The position numbers and the translations under genes were made by a program. Positions 30,543 through 39,984 of a stretch of DNA of 64,000 bases are shown in pieces. The number at the start of each line of letters is the position of its first letter. The first letter of the stretch is position 1. The notes under the pieces are model-generated. The model did not search any database, was not told the origin of the DNA, and saw nothing but the letters and a program-made list of their open reading frames with translations. The stretch comes from WHTI01 sp963826105 (lineage in GTDB: Bacteria > Actinomycetota > CADDZG01 > WHSQ01): NCBI GenBank assembly GCA_963826105.1, contig CAWGWA010000011.1, positions 1 to 64,000 on the forward strand, in the 5' to 3' direction.

Positions 30543-32174
30543 TCAGACCTGCGGGCGGTGGCGTTCGATGATCGCCTTGAAATCGGTCCCGGGCGGGAGG
30601 GTCCCGTACGACCGGCCCCCGGCTCCGGTCAGCCTGGTCGTGCAGAACGCATCGGCGGAGTTCGGATCGCCATGCTCGAGGAGGAGAGCCGCCTGCAGTG
30701 CCAGCGCTAGTTTCTCGACCACTGACCGAGCGCGTACTTCGATGTCCGTCGTGTCGGAGAACTCATCCTTCAGCGCCGTGACGTAACCGCCCAGACGCTC
30801 GTCGTCTTCGGCCGCGGGGCCGATCTCGTCGAAGAACACCTCGAGGCTCTGCGGGGATCGGGCCAGGGCGCGAAGGACGTCGAGACAGTTGACGTTCCCG
30901 GACCCCTCCCAGATGGAATTGAGCGGCGCTTCACGGTAAGCACGAGCCATGGGGAGGTCCTCGACATAGCCGTTGCCCCCGAAGACCTCAAGTGCCTCCC
31001 CAGCGTGGGCCACACCGGTCTTGCAGATCCAATACTTGGACACCGCAACCGCGAGGCGCTTGAAGAGAGCTTCCCTCTCGTCGACTGGACCGGCGTCAAA
31101 TGTGCGAGCCAGCCTCATCGAGACGAGCGTCGCAGCTTCGGACTCGATCGCAAGATCCGCAAGGACGTTCTGCATCAAAGGCTGATCGATCAGAAGTTTG
31201 CCGAACGCGCTGCGGTGGGCTGCGTGATGCGTCGCGTGCGCAACGCCATGACGGAGGAGTGCGGTCGAACCCAGGATGCAGTCGAGCCTCGTGTGGTTGA
31301 CCATCTCGATGATCGTCGCCACACCCCGCCCCTCGTCCCCGATCATGCGGGCCCATGCGCCCAGGAACTCGACCTCGCTCGAAGCGTTCGATCGATTGCC
31401 CAGCTTGTTCTTGAGCCGCTGGATGTGGAAGGCGTTCCGTTTCCCGTCCGGAGTCACCCGGGGCATGAAGAAACATGACAACCCGTTCTCGGTCTGGGCA
31501 AGGACGAGGAACGCATCGCACATGGGGGCCGAGCAGAACCACTTGTGCCCGGTGATCAGATGTTCGCCTCCACTACCGATCGGGGTCGCGGTCGTCGTGT
31601 TGGCTCGGACATCCGAGCCGCCTTGCTTCTCGGTCATGGCCATGCCGCACAAGGCACCGGCCTTATCGGCGACCGGCGTGATGCCCGGCTCGTACGCGGT
31701 CGACGTGAGCTTGGGCTTCCACTCGGCGGCCAACTCCGGACGGCGCTCGATCACGGGGACGCCGGCGTAGGTCATCGAGATCGGGCACCCGACGCCACCC
31801 TCGGCCTGGCTGAGGGTGATCATCAAGGCGGCCCTCACGACGTGAGCACCCGGCCCGGGATCGGTCCATGGAAGCGAATGGACCCCGTGCTCGACCGCCA
31901 TCCCCAGAAGGTTGTGCCACGCCGGATGGAACTCGACCTCATCGATCCGGCCCCCGGTCCGGTCGTGCGTCCGGAGGATCGGAGGGTTCTCGTTCGCCAA
32001 CCGGCCCCACTCGAGCGCCTCGCCGCCGCAGGCCTCACCGAAGGCCGTCAGACGATCGGTGCCCCACTCGCCGCCCTCCCGATTCATGGCTTCGAGAAGG
32101 GGGCGATTCTCGAGGAAGACGTTGTAGTCCTCGAGCGGAGGGGCCTGATTCAGGACCTCGTGGGTCGGCGACAT
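30543..32174 (-). CDS. AidB-like acyl-CoA dehydrogenase
   Basis: 543 residues. The start MSPTHEVLNQAPPLEDYNVF is the AidB-specific N-terminal signature. MTEKQGGSDVRANTTTA and the FAD-contact segment TGHKWFCSAPMCDAFLVLAQTENGLSCFFMPR follow. LEVFGGNGYVEDLPMARAYREAPLNSIWEGSGNV is the C-terminal acyl-CoA dehydrogenase motif. AidB proteins are FAD-containing, associated with alkylation-damage response and DNA binding in E. coli. ATG 32174 is preferred over an upstream start. It is divergent from the SOS-box HNH gene, sharing about 150 bp of upstream DNA. Confidence 0.9.
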   Translation of the reverse strand: MSPTHEVLNQAPPLEDYNVFLENRPLLEAMNREGGEWGTDRLTAFGEACGGEALEWGRLANENPPILRTHDRTGGRIDEVEFHPAWHNLLGMAVEHGVHSLPWTDPGPGAHVVRAALMITLSQAEGGVGCPISMTYAGVPVIERRPELAAEWKPKLTSTAYEPGITPVADKAGALCGMAMTEKQGGSDVRANTTTATPIGSGGEHLITGHKWFCSAPMCDAFLVLAQTENGLSCFFMPRVTPDGKRNAFHIQRLKNKLGNRSNASSEVEFLGAWARMIGDEGRGVATIIEMVNHTRLDCILGSTALLRHGVAHATHHAAHRSAFGKLLIDQPLMQNVLADLAIESEAATLVSMRLARTFDAGPVDEREALFKRLAVAVSKYWICKTGVAHAGEALEVFGGNGYVEDLPMARAYREAPLNSIWEGSGNVNCLDVLRALARSPQSLEVFFDEIGPAAEDDERLGGYVTALKDEFSDTTDIEVRARSVVEKLALALQAALLLEHGDPNSADAFCTTRLTGAGGRSYGTLPPGTDFKAIIERHRPQV

Positions 32175-32265
32175 TCCCGGCTCGACTGTCACACGGAGAG
32201 TCAACCACAGGCGGGGCGGCGGACGGAGCCAGATTCAGGGGGGGCCCAGACAAACCGCCCATGGC

Positions 32266-32294
32266 TTGACATATACGAACATATGTTCGATAGT
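32266..32294 (+). promoter_or_regulatory. Promoter with embedded LexA (SOS) box for the DUF222/HNH gene
   Basis: TTGACA at 32266-32271 and GATAGT at 32289-32294 are 17 bp apart, as expected for -35 and -10 elements. Between them, ACGAACATATGTTCGA (32275-32290) contains the perfect 14-bp palindrome CGAACATATGTTCG. This matches the actinobacterial LexA consensus TCGAAC-N4-GTTCGA at all but the first base. LexA bound here would block RNA polymerase until DNA damage. Confidence 0.85.
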
Positions 32295-32325
32295 AGGAGG
32301 GTTGGTAGATCGAGCAGGAGAGCAC

Positions 32326-33489
32326 ATGGCCGAAGGATTGGTCCGGACACAGCAAGAGCTTGAGAACGTGCCCGAAGAAGAACTGGATAGGGGTATCGAT
32401 GCCCTCGGAGGCCTCTACTACAGCAGCCATGCCCATCTGCTCGCCTTCATCGGGGCCAAGGACGCCCGGGATCCCGAGTCTCGGACCACGGTCGTGGGCC
32501 TCAGCGCCACGATGGGGATCACGATCGCGCTCGCCCGTCGGTGGGTCGAGACCGCTCGTCAATTGCGGGACCTCCCCCATCTCGCGTCGGCCTACGAGAC
32601 CGGGTCGCTGTCGTACGAGAAGCTCGAGGCGGTCGCCAAGGTAGCGACGCCGGATACCGACGAGTCCTTGGCCGAGGCAGCGCCGACGATGTCGGTCGGG
32701 GCGATCCGCAGGCTCGCGGCCAAGCTCGACCAAGTGAAAGATCCCGAGCCCCTCAACGCAGCCCGTCGTTTCTTCTACCGCTGGGACCGGGACGGGATGT
32801 TCAGGTTCTCGGGACAACTGCCGGGCGAGGCGGGTGACATCGTGGCCAAAGCGATCGAGCGGGAGATGGACACGATGCCCGAGATGCCGGTGGAGGAACG
32901 TCCCTCTTACACGCAGAAGGCAGCCGACGCGCTGGTCAACCTGGCCTCGGCAAGGATCGCCGACGATGCCGACGCCGATAGGGCGACGCTCGTGGTCCAT
33001 ACCGATCTCTCGGTCCTGACTGATGGCGAGGGAGTCGCCGAGTCCGAGTTCGGATCGATCCTCCACCCCGATGTCGTCAGACGTCTGGCATGCAACTGCC
33101 GCATGGAGGTCGTGGCTCATGACTCCAAGGGGAGGACGATCGGGCATGGCCGCACCCGCAGGACCGCGTCACCGTGGCTTATGAGACATCTAAAGAAGCG
33201 GGACGGCTGCTGTTCGTTCCCCGGATGCACCAACCGGCGATTCACCGAGGGGCATCACGTGACCTTCTGGCCCGATGGGGGGCGTACCGATCTCGATGAC
33301 ATGAGCCTGTTGTGTCGCTACCACCACAAGTTGGTGCACGAAGGCAAGTGGAGGATGGAGCTCGTCGATCCCGTCACCGGAGAGACGAGGTGGTTCCGGC
33401 CCGATGGGTCCTTGTATTCGGGCGGACCCCCGCCCATCGATGAAGAGTTACGCCAACGGTTCTTCGGGCCCCTCGTCCCGGCCGGATAG
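32326..33489 (+). CDS. DUF222 / HNH endonuclease domain protein (13E12-repeat type)
   Basis: 387 residues from ATG 32326, preceded by CAGGAGA. Residues about 10-250 are the DUF222 region (YYSSHAHLLAFIGAKDARDPES, ARRWVETARQLRDLPHLASAYETGSLSYEKLEAVAKVA). The C-terminus holds an HNH/McrA-type nuclease motif with zinc-site cysteines: CSFPGCTNRRFTEGHHVTFWPDGGRTDLDDMSLLCRYHHKLVHEG. The upstream SOS box implies induction by DNA damage, as reported for some mycobacterial 13E12 genes. These genes are often present in many copies, and their cellular function is unsettled. Confidence 0.9.
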   Translation: MAEGLVRTQQELENVPEEELDRGIDALGGLYYSSHAHLLAFIGAKDARDPESRTTVVGLSATMGITIALARRWVETARQLRDLPHLASAYETGSLSYEKLEAVAKVATPDTDESLAEAAPTMSVGAIRRLAAKLDQVKDPEPLNAARRFFYRWDRDGMFRFSGQLPGEAGDIVAKAIEREMDTMPEMPVEERPSYTQKAADALVNLASARIADDADADRATLVVHTDLSVLTDGEGVAESEFGSILHPDVVRRLACNCRMEVVAHDSKGRTIGHGRTRRTASPWLMRHLKKRDGCCSFPGCTNRRFTEGHHVTFWPDGGRTDLDDMSLLCRYHHKLVHEGKWRMELVDPVTGETRWFRPDGSLYSGGPPPIDEELRQRFFGPLVPAG

Positions 33490-33515
33490 GCGAAGCCCGC
33501 ATAGGATGGCTCGCC

Positions 33516-34394
33516 ATGAAGCCGTCGCACAGGTTCTCCGGAGCAGAAGAAGTCACCCGCAGGCTCGCCGGGGCCGGCTATCTCGCCGGTATCGGGATCT
33601 CGACGGTGGTCCACATCGCCGACCGGCTCCAGAAGCCGTTGCTCGTCGAGGGCCCCGCCGGCGTCGGTAAGACCGAGCTGGCGAAGGCGATCGCATCAAC
33701 CCTGGGGATCGAGCTCATCAGGCTCCAGTGCTACGAGGGCGTCGATGAGACCAAGACGCTCTACGAGTGGAACTATAAGAAGCAGTTGCTCCGCATCCAG
33801 GCTCAGGGAGACGAGAGCTGGGATGCGATCGAGGAAGACATCTTCTCGGAGCCGTTCCTCCTCGAGCGTCCGGTTCTCAAGGCGCTGCGTTCGAACGAGC
33901 CCGTCGTGTTGCTGATCGACGAGGTCGACAAGCTCGACATCGAGGCCGAGGCGCTTCTCCTCGAGGTGTTGTCCGACTGGCAGGTCTCGATCCCGGAGAT
34001 GGGAACCGTCGTCGCCAAACAGCCTCCATTCGTGGTGCTCACCTCGAACAACGACCGCGAGCTCTCCGAGGCGCTCAAGCGACGCTGCCTCTACCTCTAC
34101 ATGGACTACCCAGACGCGGAGCGTGAGAAGGCGATCGTTTTGAAGCGCGTTCCCGAGATCACCGAGACCCTCGCCGAACAGGTCGTTCGTTTGGTGCGGA
34201 GCATCCGCGAGCTCGACCTCAAGAAGTCACCGTCGATCTCCGAGACCCTCGACTGGTCACGCACGCTGCTCGCCCTGAACATCGACACACTCGACGACGA
34301 CACCGTTCGTCAGACACTCCCGGTACTGCTCAAGTTCCAGACCGACCTCGAGCGAGCTGCCGGACACCTGAGGCTCAACGCCAAGGACAACTAG
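33516..34394 (+). CDS. MoxR-family AAA+ ATPase
   Basis: 292 residues. Walker A is VEGPAGVGKTELAKAIA (near 45), Walker B VVLLIDEVDKLD (near 130), sensor 1 FVVLTSNNDRELSEALKRRC, and a C-terminal lid follows. Pore-loop-like CYEGVDETKTLYEWNYKKQLL is the MoxR pattern seen in CoxD/NirQ-like members. It sits 1 nt before a VWA-domain gene. MoxR-VWA pairs act as chaperones that insert metals or assemble protein complexes. No obvious client enzyme is adjacent. Confidence 0.92.
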   Translation: MKPSHRFSGAEEVTRRLAGAGYLAGIGISTVVHIADRLQKPLLVEGPAGVGKTELAKAIASTLGIELIRLQCYEGVDETKTLYEWNYKKQLLRIQAQGDESWDAIEEDIFSEPFLLERPVLKALRSNEPVVLLIDEVDKLDIEAEALLLEVLSDWQVSIPEMGTVVAKQPPFVVLTSNNDRELSEALKRRCLYLYMDYPDAEREKAIVLKRVPEITETLAEQVVRLVRSIRELDLKKSPSISETLDWSRTLLALNIDTLDDDTVRQTLPVLLKFQTDLERAAGHLRLNAKDN

Positions 34395-34395
34395 C

Positions 34396-35749
34396 TTGCT
34401 GCCGAGATTGCTCGAGTTCGAACGAGCGATGCGGTCCGCCGGGATCCCGGTCTCGGTCAGCGAGAGCATCGATGCGTTGAAGGCGCTCGAGCACATCCCG
34501 TTCGAGAGCAAGGACTCGGTGCGCTCTGCGCTCGCTGCCACGATGGTGAAGAGCCAATCCCATCGTCCGACCTTCGATCTCCTCTTCGACCTGTACCTGG
34601 CGGCCGGTCGAGGATCGGTTTCATCGATCGACCGACGAGGCCGAGGACCCCGAAGCAGCCGGGCGGGGACCTGATGGACGAACTCGTCGATGCCTCTCGC
34701 GTCCGGCGACGATGCTGCGCTTGCGGCACTCGCTCGCCGGGCGGTTGACGCACTCGGTCGGGTCCGCTCGTCGCCCACTGGAGATTGGTTCTCGCAGTAC
34801 CAGGTGCTCCAGGGCATGGAGCTCAACGTCGCTCTCGGCCGCGCTCTTCGACGGGCGGGCGTGGAGGGCGAAGCGCCACTGGAGGACCGGCTGCGACGCG
34901 AAGAGTTCGAGGCGCGGATCGAGCGGTTCCGGGAGTTGGTACTCCGGGAGACGCGCCGCCGCGTCGCCGAGACCCGCGGAGCCGAAGCGGTCGCTCGCTA
35001 CGCGGTCCGCCCCCGGCCCGAGGATCTCGACTTCCTATCGGCCACGAGTGATGAGATCAAAGAGCTGCGGCGGGCGATCAGGCCACTGGCTCGCAAACTC
35101 GCGTCCAGGGTGGCGATGAAGCGCCGGCACGTCCAATCGTGGCGGCCTCGACATGCGCCGGACCGTCCGACGCTCGCTGTCGACCGGTGGCGTGCCGTTC
35201 GACACCGCGTTCCGCCACCGGGCCCCTCACCGGCCAGAACTATTCGTCTTGTGCGACATCTCGGGGTCGGTGTCCCGCTTCGCGCGCTTCGCTCTGATGC
35301 TCGTCCATGCCCTATCGGCGCAATTCACCAAGGTCCGCTCGTTCGCGTTCATCGACACACTCGATGAGGTCACGCGCTTGTTCGAGCACGAGGACTTCGT
35401 AACTGCAGTCGATCGGATGAACTCGGAGGCGAACGTCACTTGGCTCGACGGGCACTCGGACTATGGGACCTCGATCGAGAAGTTCCTCAAGAACCACGGT
35501 AAGGACCTCGGCCCCCGCTCTACGGTGCTGATCCTCGGCGATGCCCGCAACAACTACCGAGCTACGAAGGAGCATGCGCTGCAGGAGATCGCACGCCGGG
35601 CCCGCCACGTGTACTGGTTGAATCCCGAGCCGATCGCCGATTGGGATACCGGCGACTCGGTGGCGTCCGAGTACGCGGTTCACGTCGACAAGATGGTCGA
35701 GATCCGGAATCTCCGTGGATTGGAGAACTTCATCGCCCATGAGCTCTAA
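34396..35749 (+). CDS. VWA-domain (CoxE-like) protein, several frameshifts
   Basis: Conserved pieces run in order through changing frames: LLEFERAMRSAGIPVSVSESIDAL at the start; DEAEDPEAAG; LMDELVDA; SGDDAALAALARRAVDALGR onward; then MRRTVRRSLSTGGVPFD and the VWA fold LFVLCDISGSVSRFARFAL, with the MIDAS DISGS. Breaks fall near 34620, 34665, 34693 and 35135. Rejoined, the product is about 450 residues, normal for a CoxE-like VWA protein. It starts just after the MoxR gene, its presumed ATPase partner, and overlaps the cupin gene by 11 nt. I read the breaks as indels, but a decayed gene is possible. Confidence 0.75.
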
Positions 35750-36077
35750 AGGACGACGTTTCTCGATCCCCGACATCGTCGCAGCGCAACGCGCTCGAGA
35801 CGACGACTGGGATGAGTTCGTGCGCACCGATCTGTTGAGCGCGGGGGTGTACCGCCTCGAGGTCGGAGCAGCCGACGAGCAGACCCCACATACCGAGGAC
35901 GAGATCTACTACGTCATCGCCGGCAAGGCGAAGCTCTGGGTCGAAGGCGAGGCGCTCGACGCCGGTCGTGGTGACGCTCTCTTCGTGCCCGCGAACGCGG
36001 ACCACCGGTTCATCGACATCGAGGAGGAACTCGAACTGCTCGTGTTCTTCGCCCCGCCCGAAACGGTAGAGGACTAG
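35739..36077 (+). CDS. Small cupin-domain protein
   Basis: 112 residues from ATG 35739. A single cupin barrel: VYRLEVGAADEQTPHTEDEIYYVIAGKAKLWVEG is cupin motif 1 with likely metal ligands His and Glu, and ALFVPANADHRFIDIEEELELLVFFAP is motif 2 with the second His. It overlaps the end of the VWA gene by 11 nt and ends at the convergent flavin reductase gene (4-nt stop overlap). It may be an enzyme or a metal-binding protein; no substrate can be read. Confidence 0.85.
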   Translation: MSSKGRRFSIPDIVAAQRARDDDWDEFVRTDLLSAGVYRLEVGAADEQTPHTEDEIYYVIAGKAKLWVEGEALDAGRGDALFVPANADHRFIDIEEELELLVFFAPPETVED

Positions 36078-36694
36078 CGCTTACCCCGCTCCTGCATCTC
36101 TTCCCAGGTCGGACGTGGGAGCTTCATCGTGTGCCCGGCGACGGTCGCGAAGTAGGTGCCGCCCAGACGCGCCATAGGCTTCAGTAGGTCGGGCATCACA
36201 CGACCGCCCTCCATCACCGACTCGTCGACGTGGATCGCGACGACGTCGCCGAAGACCATGTTCCCGTTGCCGAGCGAGACGATCTTGTTTACCTTGCACT
36301 CGAGGGCTGCCGGAGCTGCGGCCACTCGCGGAGGGGCGACGTGAACGGACGGAGCCGTGGCGAGCCCCGCCCACTCGAACTCGTTCTCCTCGGGTGGGAA
36401 CCTGGTCGAGGTGTCGTTCATCTGCTCGAGGAGAGCCTCGTTGACGATGTTGATCACGAACTCACCGGTGGCCCTCACGTTGGTGAGGCTGTCCTTCACT
36501 CCGGTCGAGGTGAAATGCACGATCAGGGGGTCGCTGGAGATGACGTTGAAGTAGCTGTGCGGAGCGAGGTTCAGGACCCCGTCGGGCGACAGGCTCGATA
36601 CCCAGGCGATGGGTCGGGGTATGACGAGGGACGTGATGAGGAAATATCCCTCCCGGCCTTCGAGTTCATCGGTATCGAACAGGACGTGAGCCAT
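36074..36694 (-). CDS. Flavin reductase-like (FMN-binding split barrel) protein
   Basis: 206 residues. The start YFLITSLVIPRPIAWVSSLSPDGVLNLAPHSYFNVISSDPLIVHFTS is the flavin-reductase domain signature, followed by DSLTNVRATGEFVINIVNEALLEQMN. This resembles PF01613 proteins that bind FMN and use NAD(P)H to reduce it or act as stand-alone oxidoreductases. It is convergent with the cupin gene and divergent from msrA. Confidence 0.88.
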   Translation of the reverse strand: MAHVLFDTDELEGREGYFLITSLVIPRPIAWVSSLSPDGVLNLAPHSYFNVISSDPLIVHFTSTGVKDSLTNVRATGEFVINIVNEALLEQMNDTSTRFPPEENEFEWAGLATAPSVHVAPPRVAAAPAALECKVNKIVSLGNGNMVFGDVVAIHVDESVMEGGRVMPDLLKPMARLGGTYFATVAGHTMKLPRPTWEEMQERGKR

Positions 36695-36758
36695 GTGGGG
36701 GAAAGATAACGGGCCGGAGGCGCTAGCCTCTTCAGGAAGACAACTAGGGAGGAATCAG

Positions 36759-37241
36759 ATGGAGAAGGCAACCTTCGGAGCGGGGTGCTTCTGGGGGGTC
36801 GAGGCGGACTTCCGGAAGATCGATGGGGTGACGAAGTCCACGGTCGGCTATCTGGGTGGAACCCTCGTGAACCCCACCTACGAGCAGGTCTGCACCGACA
36901 GCACAGGGCACGCCGAGGTCGTTCAGATCGAGTTCGATCCCGCCGTCGTCACCTACGACGAGCTTCTCGACCTCTTCTGGAAGATCCACGATCCCACCCA
37001 ACTGAACCGTCAGGGTCCCGACGTCGGGACCCAGTACCGCTCGGCGGTCTTCTTCCACTCTCCCGAGCAGGAGCGGCTCGCACGAGCATCCAAGGAGCGG
37101 GCGCAAGATCGATTCAGCCGGCCGATCGTCACCGAGGTCACCGAAGCTTCGGAGTTCTATCCGGCCGAGGACTATCACCAGAAGTATCTGGAGAAGCGGG
37201 GACTGGCGTCCTGCACCGTGACCCTGCAGACCGCGGAGTGA
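36759..37241 (+). CDS. msrA: Peptide-methionine (S)-S-oxide reductase MsrA
   Basis: 160 residues from ATG 36759 after GGGAGGAAT. The active site is GAGCFWGVEADFRKIDGV, with the catalytic Cys in GCFWG. GYLGGTLVNPTYEQVCTDSTGHAEVVQIEFDP and QLNRQGPDVGTQYRSAVFF complete the family pattern. It reduces methionine-S-sulfoxide and repairs oxidised proteins. A Cys in the C-terminal part (LASCTV) may act as a resolving residue. Confidence 0.96.
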   Translation: MEKATFGAGCFWGVEADFRKIDGVTKSTVGYLGGTLVNPTYEQVCTDSTGHAEVVQIEFDPAVVTYDELLDLFWKIHDPTQLNRQGPDVGTQYRSAVFFHSPEQERLARASKERAQDRFSRPIVTEVTEASEFYPAEDYHQKYLEKRGLASCTVTLQTAE

Positions 37242-37270
37242 CCGACTCCCACACTGTTTAGGCTGGCAGG

Positions 37271-38661
37271 ATGTTCTTCCGCCAGTTCTATCTTGAGAGC
37301 CTCGGGCACGCGTCTTATCTCGTGGGGGATGAAGAGACAGGCAAGGCCCTGGTCTTCGATCCCCAGCGCAACGTCGAGAGCTACTTCGCCGCTGCAAGAT
37401 CGCAGGGTCTCCAGATCGCGTACGCCCTCGATAGTCACGGCCACAACGACTACCTGAGCGGTTTGACCGAGCTGAAGCAAAGGACGGAACTCGACATCCT
37501 CGGCTTCCACGAAGCCGGCATCGGCTACGACCACCGTGACCATCAAGGACGGCGAGTTCATCGAGTTCGGAGATGTCGGTATCGAGGTGATCCACACTCC
37601 GGGCCACACTCCCGAGCATGTGAGTCTCGTCGTGTACGACCGCGCCCAGGGAGATGAGCCTGCCCTCCTGCTGTCGGGAGGAGCGTTGTTGGTCGGCGAC
37701 ATCGCCAGACCCGACCTTCTAGGCGGTCCCGAAGAAGCGCACGAGATGGCACGCGTCTTCTGTCACACCATCCAGGAGAAGCTGCTGTTCAACCTTCCCG
37801 ATCACCTCGAGGTCTTCCCGACTCACGTCGCCGGTTCCCTGTGCGGCGCAAACATCGGCAACCGTCTCTCGACAACGATGGGTTACGAGCGCAAGACGAA
37901 CGCGATCCTCTCGAGGATCTCCTCGTCGGAAGAGTTCATCGACGAGTGCCTGCGCTTGGACGACCTCCCGGCGGTACCTCCCTACTGGCGACGGATGAGG
38001 AAACAGAACATGGCCGGTGTCGCTCCGCTAGGGACCCTCCGGGAACCGGACGCCATCGGACCCAGCGCCTTCGAGGCGGCGAAACGCGACGGCTTCGTGA
38101 TCCTCGACGTCCGGTCACCGGAAGCGTTCGGCGGGACTCACATCGAGGGGGCTCTCAACGTCGAACTCGGGTCGTCGTTCCCCACCTGGGTCGGGACGCA
38201 TCGTTCCCGACGATGCCGATGTGATCGTCGTGCTGGACGACCCCGACGATCTGCCGCACGTCGTCTGGGAGATGCTCCGGATCGGATACGAGGTCCCGAA
38301 GGGATGGCTCGCGGGAGGGATGTTCGCGTGGCGCACGTCCGGGAAGCCGACGGTGAACTTGTCTCAGCTGACGGTCCACGAACTGCACGTCCGACGCGAG
38401 GAGTTCGAGATCCTCGACGTGAGGCAGCCAGGTGAATGGAGTGAAGGGCATATCGACGGAGCCATCTTCATCACCGGCGCAGAACTGCCCGAGCGGATCG
38501 ATGAGGTGCCCGAGCGCGGCCCGCTGGCGGTCATCTGCGGCAGTGGCTTCCGCTCGTCGTCCGCAGCGAGTCTCCTGAAACACCACGGGCGTGACGAGAT
38601 CTTCTCAGTCATCGGTGGGAGCAGCGCATGGGACGCCGCCGGATACGAGACGGTCACATGA
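37271..38661 (+). CDS. MBL-fold hydrolase with two rhodanese domains, two frameshifts
   Basis: The N-terminal metallo-beta-lactamase domain has SHGHNDYLSG, the HxHND variant common in sulfur-dioxygenase-like proteins, HTPGHTPEHVSLV and GDIARPDLLG. It is followed by GSLCGANIGNRLSTTMGYER. Two rhodanese domains follow: FVILDVRSPEAFGGTHIEGALN, apparently without a catalytic Cys loop, and FEILDVRQPGEWSEGHIDGA with the active-site loop VICGSGFRSS. Breaks near 37525 and 38197 split the reading frame, and each rejoins exactly. Repaired length is about 463 residues. Such proteins act in persulfide or thiosulfate metabolism. Confidence 0.82.
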
Positions 38662-39828
38662 CATCGCCCGCCGGACTCCCGAAAACCGCCGGTGCCGTAG
38701 TTGTCGGCGGCGGCGTCATGGGGACAAGCACCGCGTTCCATCTCGCCAAGATGGGGATGACCGACGTCGTCCTCCTCGAGAAGGAGTCCACACTCGGCGC
38801 GATGTCCACCGGGCAGTGCGCCGGAGGCATCCGGCACCAGTTCTCGTCGGAGACCAACGTCAAACTCTCGATCGAGAGCATCAAGATGCTCAAGGCGTTC
38901 CCCGAGGAGACGGGCCAAGACATCAGCCTCCGGTTCACCGGCTACTTATTCCTCATGACCGACCCTGCGGACATCCCCTCCCAGCAGGCCGCGGTCGCCA
39001 TGCAACACGAGCTCGGCGTCGACACCGAATGGCTGGCCCCCGAAGATCTCGCCGGACTCATACCCCAGGTCAACATCGATGGGGTGCTTGCGGGGAGCTT
39101 CAACGAAAACGACGGGATCTGCGACCCGAATAGCGTCGTGCAGGGATACGCAAAGGGAGCGCGCGCCGCGGGTGTCACGATCCTCTCGGATGTGGAGGTA
39201 ACCGGCTTCGACGCGACCGGCGGAAGGGTCTCGGGCGTCCACACGAGCGTTGGGGACATCGCCACCGAGGTGGTCGTCCTGTCCACCGGTGCGTGGACAC
39301 CCGATCTGGGACGCATGCTGGGCGTCGACATCCCGATCGAGCCCGTGCGGCGACAGATCGTGGTGACCACACCGACACCCGGACTCCAGAGCGGCTTCCC
39401 GTTCGTGCTGTTCCTCAAGGAGGCTCTGTACTTCCATCCCGAAGGGCCGGGCGTACTGACCGGGAAGTCCAATCCCAACGAGCAACGGGGATATCTCCTC
39501 GATGTCGACCCCGAATGGGAGACTGGTCCACCTTGCCGAGGCGATGGAGCGCTTACCTCTCCTTGAGGATGCCGGCGTGCTGTCTCATTGGGCCGGTCTC
39601 TACGAGATCACGCCGGACGCACACCCGATCTTCGGTGAGGTTCCGCAGGTAGAGGGTGTGCACGTCATGGCCGGATTCTCGGGTCACGGCTTCATGCATG
39701 GACCGATCTGCGGTCTGCTCATGGCGGAGGAGATCCTGAAAGGGGCTCCGGAAACCGTCGACGTCGGGGAGTTCGCCTACGAGCGGTTCTTGAAGGGCGA
39801 CCTCAACCCGGAGCTGAACGTCATCTAG
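38658..39828 (+). CDS. FAD-dependent oxidoreductase, DAO/sarcosine-oxidase-like, one frameshift
   Basis: About 390 residues. AVVVGGGVMGTSTAFHLAKMGMTDVVLLEKE is the FAD-binding Rossmann start. STGQCAGGIRHQFSSETNVKLSIES and VEPVRRQIVVTTP-like IEPVRRQIVVTTPTPG fit DAO-family amine oxidases such as the sarcosine oxidase beta-subunit. A break near 39522 separates the main part from VHLAEAMERLPLLEDAGVLSHWAGLYEITPDAHPIFGEVPQVEGVHVMAGFSGHGFMHGP, which carries the C-terminal FAD contact GFSGHGFMHGP. It starts inside the rhodanese stop (ATGA). The amine substrate is unknown. Confidence 0.85.
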
Positions 39829-39843
39829 GCGAGATGGCCAAAA

Positions 39844-39873
39844 GCGAAGGGGCCGGCGTACCGACCCCCTCGC
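39844..39873. terminator. Imperfect stem-loop between convergent genes
   Basis: GCGAAGGGG and CCCCCTCGC can pair with one mismatch around a 12-nt loop. It lies between two convergent genes (DAO oxidoreductase and metallophosphoesterase), where a bidirectional terminator is expected. There is no T-tract, so the terminator reading is weak. Confidence 0.3.
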
Positions 39874-39984
39874 AGCGCCCCTCCCCCATCCAGCGTTCTT
39901 GGCAGATCTTGTGCGCACTCGCGCGAACTAGTGAAACCTAGCCTCCCGCAGTGGATTTGGCCAGACCCGGATATCGGCGGAAGG

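Noticed and set aside
32326..33489. DUF222/HNH gene as a homing endonuclease or mobile element
   Set aside because: No target-site duplication, terminal repeats or interrupted host gene are visible; the SOS promoter indicates a resident gene.
39844..39873. Strong intrinsic terminator
   Set aside because: The stem has a mismatch and no T-tract follows; kept only as a weak stem-loop.
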